Below, in pieces: positions 18,134 to 27,818 of a DNA stretch of 64,000 bases. The position numbers and the translations under genes are program-made. Source of the stretch: CAZZIZ01 sp964654535. Lineage in GTDB: Bacteria; Bacteroidota; Bacteroidia; Chitinophagales; UBA2359. Positions within the stretch are counted from its first letter, which is position 1; every line of letters starts with the position of its first letter. The notes beneath the pieces are model-generated. The model saw only the letters and a list, made by a program, of their open reading frames with translations, was not told the DNA's origin and searched no databases. The stretch lies in the NCBI GenBank assembly GCA_964654535.1, contig CAZZIZ010000002.1:1-64000 (forward strand), given 5' to 3'.

Positions 18134-19435
18134 ATGAGCGAAAGAGAAGAAGTTGTTGAGTTAAAGCAAAACTATTGGGCCTATGTCAAAAGACAGTTCA
18201 AGAAAAATAAGCGCGCCCTATTTTCACTTTACTTTATCGGTTTTCTTGCGCTGATCGCTTTAAGTGCAGATTTTATTGCCAACGAAAAGCCCTTGTATTG
18301 TAAGTACAAAGGAGAGACCCATTTTCCAGTTTTAAAATCTTATATGGTTGATCTTGGCTTGACCAAATGGCCAAAGGATTTCCTCAACAAAAAGTGGAGT
18401 GACATAGAATATGATTCAGTGGTCTATCCGCCTATTCCGTACTCTCCTAATAATATCGATAAATATAACGGTCAGTATACCAGCCCCACAGTTGAACAAA
18501 GAAATATTAAAAGTACAAAGTGGCATCATTGGTTGGGAACGGATGAACTTGGTAGAGATGTTTTATCCGGTATGATTCACGCAACGCGTATCGCGTTGTC
18601 GGTGGGTATAATATCTATGTTTATCGCCTCCCTCATTGGTGTCTTCATGGGCTCCCTGGCAGGTTTTTTTGGAGACGATGGTTTGAAGATTACTCGAATG
18701 GCCTTTTTTCTGAATATTTTATTCTTTTTCATAGCCATTTTCTATGCCTTTGGAGTGCGTTCAACCATACTCTCAAGTGCTATAAATACTTCTGCAATTT
18801 CATTTTTGTTTCAATTTATCGTAAGCCTAGTAGTTTTCGCAATGGTAATGGCCGTGGCAAACCTAATTGCTTTGTTGTTTCGGAAGGTGCCTTGGCTTGG
18901 AGAAAAAGTTAATCTACCGGTTGATCTAATGATATCTAGATTGATCGAAGTTATGGTTTCAATTCCACGTCTATTTTTAATTATAGCCGTTGTGGCTGTT
19001 TTGGAAAAAGGCTCCTTGTTTATTGTGATGGTTGTAATTGGCTGCACCAGTTGGACAGGAATTGCGCGATTAATTAGAGCAGAGTTACTTAAAGTCCGTA
19101 ATCTAGAATACCTAGAAGCAGCCGAAGCCTTGGGCTTTAGTAATATGAGAAGACTAATCAAGCATGCCATTCCCAATGCGCTGTCTCCTATATTCATTGC
19201 GATAGCATTTGGTGTAGCGGGTGCAATATTGATAGAAGCCTTTCTGTCCTTTATAGGAATCGGCGTACCGGCAGACATAGTTACCTGGGGGTCTTTACTA
19301 AACTTAGCCCGAGAACAACCATCAGCTTGGTGGCTGGCACTTTTCCCGGGTTTTGCCATTTTCATTACAGTTACCCTATTTAATTTGATTGGTGAAGGTC
19401 TTACAGACGCTTTAGACCCTAAGTTGAAGAAATAG
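18134..19435 (+). CDS. ABC transporter permease, OppC/DppC type
   Basis: 433 residues, longer than the usual 280-310. The N-terminal OppC region (KRQFKKNKRALFSLYFIGFLALIALSADFIAN) and the conserved HWLGTDELGRDVLSGMIHATRIALSVG are present. Between the first conserved helices there is an extra membrane region (about residues 190-255, several hydrophobic stretches) not found in E. coli OppC. The EAA loop is YLEAAEALGFSNMRRLIKHAIPNALSPIF. It forms the permease pair with the preceding gene. No OppD or OppF ATPase gene follows, so the ATPases must be encoded elsewhere. Confidence 0.92.
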   Translation: MSEREEVVELKQNYWAYVKRQFKKNKRALFSLYFIGFLALIALSADFIANEKPLYCKYKGETHFPVLKSYMVDLGLTKWPKDFLNKKWSDIEYDSVVYPPIPYSPNNIDKYNGQYTSPTVEQRNIKSTKWHHWLGTDELGRDVLSGMIHATRIALSVGIISMFIASLIGVFMGSLAGFFGDDGLKITRMAFFLNILFFFIAIFYAFGVRSTILSSAINTSAISFLFQFIVSLVVFAMVMAVANLIALLFRKVPWLGEKVNLPVDLMISRLIEVMVSIPRLFLIIAVVAVLEKGSLFIVMVVIGCTSWTGIARLIRAELLKVRNLEYLEAAEALGFSNMRRLIKHAIPNALSPIFIAIAFGVAGAILIEAFLSFIGIGVPADIVTWGSLLNLAREQPSAWWLALFPGFAIFITVTLFNLIGEGLTDALDPKLKK

Positions 19436-19475
19436 AGTCTAGCCAAAAGCCAATAAATCCGATAACTTAGCACCC

Positions 19476-20960
19476 GTGATACGGATCTTTATTTTTTCTC
19501 TTTTATTTTTCTCTCTTGCAAAGGAAGTCGCTGCTCAAGAAGTAGTATTCTCAAGACCAGAAAAACTCTCATCTAAAATTGAAGAGTTCGAGCTTATTGG
19601 TAAAACCAATGAAGGAGTACTCTTTATGAAGTGGGGCGAGCAAATCAAAGAAGTAGAAGCGCTTGATCAAAGTACCCTCAAAACGCTTTGGAAAAAACAG
19701 CTGAATATTCAAGGAAAAAATTTTGACGTAATAGACCCCGTCCTAAACTTCCTGAATGAGGTTGTGTTAATTTATACCATCAGACAAAATGGAACACTCT
19801 TTTTGTATGGTCAGCGATACGACGCAGAAATGAATCCCATCGAGGGAGCAAAATTATTAGACTCCAGTAAGAAAAAGTTAGGTTCAAAGAACTTTCAATA
19901 CGAACTCATTTACAATACCGATCGTTCGAAGCTTGCCATCATAAAAAAATTTAACGACCTAAATAGCTTCGACAAAGTCGAAGTAACTGTCTACAATCGA
20001 TTGTTAAAAGAACTTTCCAAGAACGAAGTCGTTTTCAATGAACAAGAGTGGTATAAGGAAACGGTAATTACAATGAGCGGCGCTGTTTTGATCTTAACTG
20101 GGCAAATAAAACGACTAGTTTGGTCTTCCGAATCACGATTTGAATCATTAATTGTTCACCCTATTTCTGACGAAGGAAAACCCTTACCCAAAGTTCTCGT
20201 GGGCAACGAGGCATATTGGATCAATGACTTTGAAACCGCCATTGATAATGTAAACGACAAACTAATCATCGGTGGGTTTTATGCCATAAGGGATCAGCGA
20301 TTTAGTAAAGGGCACTTTTACGCCTCGCTAAACTTGGAAAACTTCAAGGTTGAATCGGTTCAGTACGAACCATTTTCGCAAGAAATGATTGACAAAAACG
20401 CTGCTGCACTCGGATGGGGAAACTCCTTCAATAATAGTGTGCGTTCCGAGTATTTAAATGTGACGCACGTATTGGCCAAGAGTGATGGCGGCGCCGTAAT
20501 AGTAGGCGAAAATTCTTTTTCGACAGAAAGACAATCTACTGTTGGTTCCTCTAGATTCAATACACCAGTCGGTCGTATTTCGGATCAACTGGTTGTGGGA
20601 TATTCGTTCAATGATATTTTTGTGGTCAACGTACAAAAAGGAGGTGCTTTGGACTGGAGCAAAATTTTAGTTAAGAACCAATACAGCGAAGAAGACGGCG
20701 GCTTTTATTCGAGCTTCGCTATGTACAATGGCAGAAATGATTTGCGCTTTATTTTCAATGAGGAAATAAAATTCAACACCAACATTACCAACTTTACTTT
20801 GGGACCGAGAGGTGAAACCAACGTAAAAGGCTTGTTTAACTCCGCAACCTACCAAGTAAAATTAGCGCCACGCTATGCGTCTCAAATCAGCAGGAATGAA
20901 ATGATTGTGCCTTGTTACAATCAGCGAATGGAATTTTTGTTAGCCAAGATTGCTTATTAA
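19476..20960 (+). CDS. Exported protein of unknown function
   Basis: 494 residues from a GTG start at 19476. A signal peptide (MIRIFIFSLLFFSLAKEVAAQ) is followed by a globular region with alternating beta-strand patterns and repeated segments such as LLTGQIKRLVWSSESRF and LIIGGFYAIRDQRFSKGHFY. These suggest a beta-propeller-like fold, but I recognise no family. There is no lipobox and no T9SS sorting domain, so it is probably periplasmic or outer-membrane associated. It follows the OppC-type permease by 40 bp on the same strand and may belong to the importer operon, though no functional link is visible. A family A repeat follows its stop by 7 bp. Confidence 0.7.
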   Translation: MIRIFIFSLLFFSLAKEVAAQEVVFSRPEKLSSKIEEFELIGKTNEGVLFMKWGEQIKEVEALDQSTLKTLWKKQLNIQGKNFDVIDPVLNFLNEVVLIYTIRQNGTLFLYGQRYDAEMNPIEGAKLLDSSKKKLGSKNFQYELIYNTDRSKLAIIKKFNDLNSFDKVEVTVYNRLLKELSKNEVVFNEQEWYKETVITMSGAVLILTGQIKRLVWSSESRFESLIVHPISDEGKPLPKVLVGNEAYWINDFETAIDNVNDKLIIGGFYAIRDQRFSKGHFYASLNLENFKVESVQYEPFSQEMIDKNAAALGWGNSFNNSVRSEYLNVTHVLAKSDGGAVIVGENSFSTERQSTVGSSRFNTPVGRISDQLVVGYSFNDIFVVNVQKGGALDWSKILVKNQYSEEDGGFYSSFAMYNGRNDLRFIFNEEIKFNTNITNFTLGPRGETNVKGLFNSATYQVKLAPRYASQISRNEMIVPCYNQRMEFLLAKIAY

Positions 20961-20966
20961 TTTTTT

Positions 20967-21139
20967 GGACGTGCCCCTTCTTGCTGCGCAAAGGGTCGGG
21001 CTAATCCGCTACTCCGCGTTCGCTCCGGTCCCTTTCTTGTTACGCTAAAGCAAATCCTTCTACCGCTAAGGCGGTAAGGCTTTACTAGCTCCACAAAAGC
21101 GACTGCTCCCTTTGGTCGCATAGCTACTATCCCTCACGC
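20967..21139 (+). repeat. Family A structured intergenic repeat, copy 4
   Basis: Plus-strand sense, beginning GGACGTGCCCC 7 bp after the stop of the gene ending at 20960 and ending CCCTCACGC at 21139. Contains GGGTCGGGCTAATCCGC, ACTCCGCGTTCGCTCCGG and a CCGCTAAGGCGG hairpin. It is very similar to copy 2. Paired head-on with copy 5. Confidence 0.75.
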
Positions 21140-21228
21140 AATTGCTACATTAGTCATTACATTTTTTGTCATCTCGTACGCTTGAGAGATCAAAGGTCAA
21201 CAAGGAATTGTTTTTTTGTACTCAGTTC

Positions 21229-21391
21229 GCGTAAGGGATAGAGGAATTGTGGAGCTCCTGTTGCTGGCAAGCGCCGAGCCCTCAGCACCTAAGTGCTGGA
21301 GGGGCGATGCTCGCAGTCTGCAGAACAGAGCGACTTCCGAAAGCCCGACCCAAGCTTCCCGACTTGTCGGGAGAAGCGCGGGTTACGCCCA
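21229..21391 (-). repeat. Family A structured intergenic repeat, copy 5
   Basis: Minus-strand sense, beginning GGGCGTAACCC 17 bp after the stop of the giant adhesin-like gene (21408) and ending CCCTTACGC at 21229. Close to copy 3 in sequence, sharing the CTTCCCGAC / GTCGGGAG hairpin. The 90 bp between copies 4 and 5 show nothing I recognise. Confidence 0.75.
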
Positions 21392-21407
21392 TATCTTTAC
21401 CAAATAA

Positions 21408-24400
21408 TTAAAAGAGATTTCTAAATATGCCGAATTGCAAACGAGGTTCCCAATTTTGACTGCCGTCAAGTTCGTCGAATTCGTTTAGGCGGACATTGCT
21501 TTCAACACCAAAGGACTCTGTAAGTCTCCATTTTACACCGAGCTGCAGATATGGGTTAAGTTTTGTCCCGTTCTGCTTCTCTGAAAAAGCGGACCTGCCA
21601 ATTGTCACGTGCTGGTACAGCAAACCAACCTCTCCATAAAACCTATTTCTGCGGTCGAAGAAATATTGATAAGCTCCCGCCCATTGGAAGTGATTTATTT
21701 GCAATGGTAAATAGTGTTGTCCGTCTATGATGCGCGTGACTTGACCTTGAGTATTGCTCAATTCGAAGTACAGATAGCTTCGCTCGGAAGTGGCTTGGCT
21801 TATGCCTGTACTTACGTGTAATCTTTCTTGAAAACTCCATTCTCCCTTTTCAAAGTCGCTAGTGCTAATGAGTGGGTGCTCTACTGTTGGAGCTATTGAT
21901 TTCAAAAGTGGAAGTATTAAATGCAATTGTTCCGAACGACGCAGATCTGGGTGCGTGTAAAGCCTACTGGCTTTCCAGCTAAATGTTTCGTTTTGCGCCT
22001 GAGGTACAATGGGCGTAAGTGCAAAATCTACCATGCCAGTACAGCCATTATCGTCGGTCACAACTAAAGTATAGTTGCCCGCGTTTAAACCAGAAAATGT
22101 GAAGCTTGGATTGCTTGACATTGAGATCGTTCCATTAAGATCGAAGGTCCAGGAAGTTCCCATTGAGTTTTGTACTGAGTAAGTTACCTCGCCGTCGCTG
22201 GTGCTGCCAGTGCTAGGTAATGTGGTATCGGTATTGTCTAAAATAAGTATGTCCGTTTGTTGTATCAATGTGATGTCTACCACTTCCGAACATTGACTGC
22301 CTATGCTTTGGTCAAAAGCGAATAGGGTATACGTCCCACCAGCACTTATATCATAGTTGAGAGGGTCACCGGCTGCAACTTGTTCAATGTCGATCAAACT
22401 TCCATTAAGCAATATTTCAATAACAATAGGCCCATTGGTCATTGCACTAGTTTGGATATTCAAACTGCCATCGCTTTGACAGGTCGGTGGTGTGCCACCT
22501 ATTTGCGGCAAGAATACTAAATCGTCTTCAAGCACCTCTATAGTCTGCATTAAAACGCAAGACGGGTTGTCTAAATCGGCTATAGTAACAGTGTAAGTTC
22601 CGGCAGCGATATTGTCGTTGTTTAAACCAGTAGCGCCATTGCTCCAAGACAAGTCGTAGTTCCCAATCGGTGTAATGTTTGTAATCGTTATACTACCATC
22701 GTCAGAACCACAATTCGAATTGCTGACTTGAAACTCTGCATTGATGGCGCACTCCAAAATGTCTATTGTTACGACTCCCATAACTTGATCTCCGCATTCG
22801 TTCTCGATTACAATGTCGAACTGAACCGTTCCGGTAAAGCTTCCGTCGGAAGTAAAAGAAAGCAGATTGTTTCCTGAGTCGCTGACCACTCCGCCATCGC
22901 TCGGTTGATTAAAGCTCGCGATAAAAAGTCCAGAACCATTGTCGTTTAGTAAAGGTTCGAACTCAATGCTCTCTCCTACGAAAACACTGAACTGATCGTC
23001 TACTTGAATAATGTCACAATCGTCTGCGCCAACTGTAATCTCTATATCCGCCGAAGTCGTTTGACCACACTCATCGATAAGGTCGTAGCTTATAACAGTT
23101 GTTCCTGTGAACCCAGCGTTTGGTGTGAAAGTGACGGTGTTGTCTGGATTGATCGCAACGGCGCCATTGGAAGCAGGCGCCAGTACAAAGTTTATTGGGC
23201 CGGTGAAAGTGTCATTGGCTAATATGTCAATGTTAACAGCAGTATCTTCAATGGTATTAGCATTGTCGTCGCCCGCAAACAGGGTAGCGCCATTGGTGCT
23301 AATGCTTACTGTAGAAGTCGCTGTTTCATTGCAATCATTTATAACTACATAAGTGAAACTGGTCTCTTCGCAAAAAGGACTCGGCGCAGTAAAAGTAAAA
23401 GTGTTGTCACCATTGTCGACTAAAGTTCCTACAGCCGGTAAAGTGAAACTGCTTATCTGTAGAGCATTTCCGACATCATTGATTAGTGCCTCAATCGTAA
23501 TGCTTGAACCGCTTTCTGTCGAAGCGAAATCTTCAAGTGCCAATAAAGAACAGTCGGCTACTTCTATATTAACGTTTGCAGAAGCATTTAGGAAACAATC
23601 ATTTTGTACGGTGTAAGTGAAACTGGCGGTTCCTGTAAAATCACTATCTGGTATAAATTGTAGTTGTCCATTTTGCAGATCGTTTACAGTTCCGCCTACT
23701 ACATTGCTTATTGCAGTTATTGTCAAGTTGTCGCCCATATCATTGTCCAATGGGTTGAGCAAAAGAATTTGGTCCGAATTGGTGCTATATGCGTCATCTG
23801 CAAGAACCGTTTCGGTAGTAATGGTTTCGATAGTGACGCTCGCACTCTGAGTAACACCACAGTCGTTTATAATAACATAGGTAAAGCCATCTACCACGCA
23901 GAATGGACTAGGAGCATTGTAGGTCAAGGTTCCGTCTCCATTGTCCATTACAATACCAAATGAAGGTTGCTGAAAGCTGCTTATTCCAATGCTTGATCCG
24001 CTGTCGTTTGATAATAGATCTAGCACTAAGAGGTCACCCGACTGAGCCATAAACAAATCATCTTGCGCAGAAATAGAACAGTCTTCAATTGTTATCGTAA
24101 CACTTGCAGTTTGAGTAATGCCACATTCGTTTTCAATGGTGTAGGTAAAAGCACTGGTGCCAGAAAAGCCTTGGTCGGGAACAAACTCGAGTAGATTGTT
24201 TCCAAGATCATTTAAGGTTCCATCATTGGCTTGGGTAAAGCTGATAATATTTAGGTCTACTCCAAGGTCATCGTTGGTCACATCTATAACCAATGACTCA
24301 TTTGCTTGCGTCGCAAAAGAATTGTCTGTTGCGTCAATTGGACAATCAGCTACTTGAATGGTAATGTTCGCAGTACTGACTTGACCGCAGGCGTCTTCAA

Positions 24401-27400
24401 TGGTATAGCTGAAGCTAGTAGTTCCACTAAAATCATCGTCGGGTGTAAAAGATAGTGTGCCGTTACCAAGGTCTTGAACTTCGCCGTTTTCAGGTTGGCT
24501 GAACGTACTGATTGTAATATTGTTTCCTTGGTCGTTTTGAAGCGGAGTGATAACTATGCCCGACTCAAAATCTGCAGAATAACTGTCGTCGGCAATAAAC
24601 AAATCGGGAAAAATTATTTGAACCGTGACCGATGCGCTTGCCGTTTGACCAAAATTATTAGTGATGTCATAGGTGAAAGAAAAATCTGATGTGCCTACAT
24701 TATCAATCGAAATGTTACCGTTGCCATTATCGCTAATTGTAACGCCACTGTTATTATTTATCGCAGTGATTTCTAGGTTTTCGCCAAGGTCGTTAGAAAG
24801 CAAATTGAAGTTGACAAAGGAATTGCAATCAGCAAGTATGTTATCGTTTATGGCTTGGATTTCGGGAAGACTATCAACTACGAAAGTGATTTGAGCATCA
24901 TCTAATTGACCGCATTCATCTTCGATGCTGTAGTTAAAAGATGTGCTTCCTGAGAAACCGGCATTTGGGGTAAACAAGAGCGTGCCGTCATTTTGCTCAC
25001 TCAGAGTACCGCCGTTTGAAGAACCATCAAAAGTAGAAATACTAAGCCCTTGTCCTAAATCATTTAGCAAAGGGTCAACTGAAACAGTCGAATTGGGTTC
25101 GCTTGAAAATGTTTCATCTATTGCCGATATCTGCGGCAGACTAACATTTACAGTAACATTGGCTTGATCGCTAAAGCCACCACTTCCTTGAATCGTATAG
25201 TTAAAGCTGAAAGTGTTTAGGTTGTCACCGCTAACCTGAATTTGCAAACCATTCGAGTCAATTTGAACATCTGCATTAGAAGAGTTATCTATACTAACGA
25301 TACTTAAACCAGTTCCGGTGTCGTTTTGCAATACATCTAAAATGTTGTTGGGATCGCAGCTAAGTTGGAAGTTGTCGTCAGACGCCGTAACGGCATCGGG
25401 AGAGTCTAAAACTAAGATGCTCACGTTTGCTTCACTGCTTTGTCCGCATTCATCGATAATAACATAATTGAATTGGGTGTTCCCTGCAAAGCCAGCGTCT
25501 GGAACAAAAGTAAAAGTGTTATCAGTGTTTAGTGTAAGCGTGCCTCCATCGGCTTGATTGAAACTTAGTATGCTTAGTTGGTCGCCAATATCGTTCGTTA
25601 AGACCGGAAGGTTTATGCTTGTTTCAAAATTTGCAGAGAAGCTATCGCTTGCTCCAGCTATAGGGCTTTGATTCACAGTGATGTCCACGTTGGCTATGGC
25701 TGAGTTTCCATTGGAATCAGAAACGGTATACTGAAAACTGAAACTGCTAATTCCCGTTCCTTGAACAAGTACAGTTCCGTCGCCTTGTAGTAAGAGCACA
25801 ACTCCGGGAACATTAGATATGTTGCTTATCCCGAGGTTATCTCCTTGATCATTGGCAAGTAAATCCAAAGCTGTATTCGGATTGCAGGGTAAAAGGAAGG
25901 CATCGTTGTTCGCAATTATATTGGTCGCATCTGGTTGAACAATTATTACAACCAACCCGTCTTGAGTATTTCCGCATTCGTCTTGTACTGTATATGCGAA
26001 CATTGTTTCTCCTGTAAATCCGACAGGAGGTGTGTATGTAAAAACATCTCCGCTTTGGCTTAGGTTTCCACCATTTGTTGGCTCAGTGTTGCTTATTAAC
26101 TGGAGATTTGCGCCAATGTCGTTGAGTAAAGGGTTTATGCTTATAGCAGTTGTTTCAGTTGTAGTAAGATTATCTGTTACGGTTTGTATTGTTTCAGTAA
26201 GAACATCGACCATAACAGTAGCTACCGCGCTCACGTTTTCATTATTGGTAATGGTATATTGAAATGAAAAGGATGTGTTTCCTACGTTGTTGGCAGTTAT
26301 AGAATTGTCCGCATTAACAACTAGTGCAACATTAGAATCGTTTTGAATTGAAACAACGTTGAAAGATGCGCCTAGGTCATTGTCAATCACATTCATTGTC
26401 AATGACTGATTACAGGATGCGGAGAACAAGTCATCATTAGCAAAGAGGTCGCTTAAATCACCTACCGTGATTTGAACGTTGGCGCTTGCAACTTGATTGC
26501 AGATGTCAGTTATCGTGTAGCTAAAACTAACAATGCCAGAGAAGCCAGGAGTAGGAGAGAAGCTTAACTCGTTACCGCTTTGTGATTCGAAAACTTGTCC
26601 GCCTTCTGCCGGTTGGATGATATCCGTAATGCTAAAAGCGAAACCACTATCGTTTCCAGTAGGATCAAATAAAAGTGTTTGATTTCCCTCAGTAAAGTAA
26701 CTGTCATCCTGAGCGAAAATTTCACTTGACACAACGTTGATACTTACCGAACCATTTGAGCTTTCACCACTTGTGTTTTCTACGAGGTACTGAAAAGTAA
26801 AGGACTCCGTACCGATACCGTTAATGGTAATAAAGCCAGACTCATCAAAATTTAAACTAATGCCAGTTGGTGCGCCGCTTACCAGACTCAGCGATAAGTT
26901 TTCACCTAAGTCATTACTAAGGACGTTGAAGCTTACAGTGCTATTACAATTAGTTTCAAGCACATCATTGACGGCCTGGACAGCGGAGTCGTCGATAAAC
27001 GATATGCTCACAGAGCTGCTTGAAGTTTGTCCACAATCATCTATAATTTGATAGCTTATTACGTCGAATTCTAAATCAGGAATCGTTGGAGTATATACGA
27101 TTGTGTTATTGGCGATACTGACAGGAGATCCACTGCCTGCATTCGCAGCTTGGACATTCAAGTTTAATCCAATGTCATTGTTAAGCACGAAAATTGTACT
27201 TGATTGATCTGAGAACGCCTCGAAGCTATCTGGGACAGCCATTATTTCGGGAAGTCCTTCAAAGACAACCTCAATAACACTCGAATCTACATCTCCGCAC
27301 TCGTCCCTAATGCTATATGGTATTTGAAATGAACTTTCGGAAGAACCAGTAAGTGTAATAACACCTTCCCCTACTTGCGCATCGATGTTCTTAGGTAAGT

Positions 27401-27818
27401 TGGATAGGTCGATCGACTCTAATACTAGGTCGTCTCCTCCATCATTAGCAAATAAATTTACGCTGTTTGTTCCGCCACAATCTAGAATAAGTAAATCGGC
27501 ATTGGCGGCAGTATCGGGACAGTCGTCGTTTTCTCTGTTGGCTAAATAAAAAATACCCGTTCCAACAACCAAAGCTCCCCCAATAGGAATCAATACTTTC
27601 GATCCGCCTTTAAATGGAGATTGCCTATTCTTTTTAGAATCTTTCGAGAGAACCTTTACGTTAGGGTGAACGAGGTCTATGTTATTCCAAAGTTCCTGTT
27701 TTGATGTTTGACCAATAAGTCCTTGGATATTGAAAGTGCAGAAAACCGCGAATGCAACTAGAAGTAATCTGTTTGAAATATGCTGAAGTTTTTCTATATG
27801 TTTATCGAGAAAAATCAT
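21408..27818 (-). CDS. Giant repetitive adhesin-like protein with possible C-terminal outer-membrane barrel
   Basis: 2136 residues. N-terminus: signal-like segment (about 17-37), then a second hydrophobic stretch (VLIPIGGALVVGTGIFYLA, about 75-93). From about residue 100 to 1690 there are 18 Ig/cadherin-like modules of roughly 85-90 residues, each marked by an NDxG-type motif such as LLSNDLGENL. Two module types alternate for much of the array: one with an early Cys (CNxxLxxxVLxND), the other with GTLSFTPDxGFSGTxSFxYTIxDECGQ. From about 1693 to 1935 comes an SprB-repeat-like region (GTYTVTIADLDNPSC and similar). The last 190 or so residues alternate polar and aromatic residues and end in FRNLF, like an outer-membrane beta barrel. 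Acidic turns suggest calcium binding. Likely a surface adhesin. It overlaps the preceding gene by 4 bp (ATGA), so translation is coupled. Confidence 0.8.
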   Translation of the reverse strand: MIFLDKHIEKLQHISNRLLLVAFAVFCTFNIQGLIGQTSKQELWNNIDLVHPNVKVLSKDSKKNRQSPFKGGSKVLIPIGGALVVGTGIFYLANRENDDCPDTAANADLLILDCGGTNSVNLFANDGGDDLVLESIDLSNLPKNIDAQVGEGVITLTGSSESSFQIPYSIRDECGDVDSSVIEVVFEGLPEIMAVPDSFEAFSDQSSTIFVLNNDIGLNLNVQAANAGSGSPVSIANNTIVYTPTIPDLEFDVISYQIIDDCGQTSSSSVSISFIDDSAVQAVNDVLETNCNSTVSFNVLSNDLGENLSLSLVSGAPTGISLNFDESGFITINGIGTESFTFQYLVENTSGESSNGSVSINVVSSEIFAQDDSYFTEGNQTLLFDPTGNDSGFAFSITDIIQPAEGGQVFESQSGNELSFSPTPGFSGIVSFSYTITDICNQVASANVQITVGDLSDLFANDDLFSASCNQSLTMNVIDNDLGASFNVVSIQNDSNVALVVNADNSITANNVGNTSFSFQYTITNNENVSAVATVMVDVLTETIQTVTDNLTTTETTAISINPLLNDIGANLQLISNTEPTNGGNLSQSGDVFTYTPPVGFTGETMFAYTVQDECGNTQDGLVVIIVQPDATNIIANNDAFLLPCNPNTALDLLANDQGDNLGISNISNVPGVVLLLQGDGTVLVQGTGISSFSFQYTVSDSNGNSAIANVDITVNQSPIAGASDSFSANFETSINLPVLTNDIGDQLSILSFNQADGGTLTLNTDNTFTFVPDAGFAGNTQFNYVIIDECGQSSEANVSILVLDSPDAVTASDDNFQLSCDPNNILDVLQNDTGTGLSIVSIDNSSNADVQIDSNGLQIQVSGDNLNTFSFNYTIQGSGGFSDQANVTVNVSLPQISAIDETFSSEPNSTVSVDPLLNDLGQGLSISTFDGSSNGGTLSEQNDGTLLFTPNAGFSGSTSFNYSIEDECGQLDDAQITFVVDSLPEIQAINDNILADCNSFVNFNLLSNDLGENLEITAINNNSGVTISDNGNGNISIDNVGTSDFSFTYDITNNFGQTASASVTVQIIFPDLFIADDSYSADFESGIVITPLQNDQGNNITISTFSQPENGEVQDLGNGTLSFTPDDDFSGTTSFSYTIEDACGQVSTANITIQVADCPIDATDNSFATQANESLVIDVTNDDLGVDLNIISFTQANDGTLNDLGNNLLEFVPDQGFSGTSAFTYTIENECGITQTASVTITIEDCSISAQDDLFMAQSGDLLVLDLLSNDSGSSIGISSFQQPSFGIVMDNGDGTLTYNAPSPFCVVDGFTYVIINDCGVTQSASVTIETITTETVLADDAYSTNSDQILLLNPLDNDMGDNLTITAISNVVGGTVNDLQNGQLQFIPDSDFTGTASFTYTVQNDCFLNASANVNIEVADCSLLALEDFASTESGSSITIEALINDVGNALQISSFTLPAVGTLVDNGDNTFTFTAPSPFCEETSFTYVVINDCNETATSTVSISTNGATLFAGDDNANTIEDTAVNIDILANDTFTGPINFVLAPASNGAVAINPDNTVTFTPNAGFTGTTVISYDLIDECGQTTSADIEITVGADDCDIIQVDDQFSVFVGESIEFEPLLNDNGSGLFIASFNQPSDGGVVSDSGNNLLSFTSDGSFTGTVQFDIVIENECGDQVMGVVTIDILECAINAEFQVSNSNCGSDDGSITITNITPIGNYDLSWSNGATGLNNDNIAAGTYTVTIADLDNPSCVLMQTIEVLEDDLVFLPQIGGTPPTCQSDGSLNIQTSAMTNGPIVIEILLNGSLIDIEQVAAGDPLNYDISAGGTYTLFAFDQSIGSQCSEVVDITLIQQTDILILDNTDTTLPSTGSTSDGEVTYSVQNSMGTSWTFDLNGTISMSSNPSFTFSGLNAGNYTLVVTDDNGCTGMVDFALTPIVPQAQNETFSWKASRLYTHPDLRRSEQLHLILPLLKSIAPTVEHPLISTSDFEKGEWSFQERLHVSTGISQATSERSYLYFELSNTQGQVTRIIDGQHYLPLQINHFQWAGAYQYFFDRRNRFYGEVGLLYQHVTIGRSAFSEKQNGTKLNPYLQLGVKWRLTESFGVESNVRLNEFDELDGSQNWEPRLQFGIFRNLF

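Noticed and set aside
18811..19473. 220-codon minus-strand frame opposite the OppC-type permease gene
   Set aside because: Antisense to a clear permease; composition is low complexity (Ile/Thr/Ala rich) with no recognisable domain.
23004..27051. Many plus-strand open frames opposite the giant adhesin gene
   Set aside because: They are antisense shadows recurring at the same place in each Ig module, as expected from a repetitive gene lacking certain codons.
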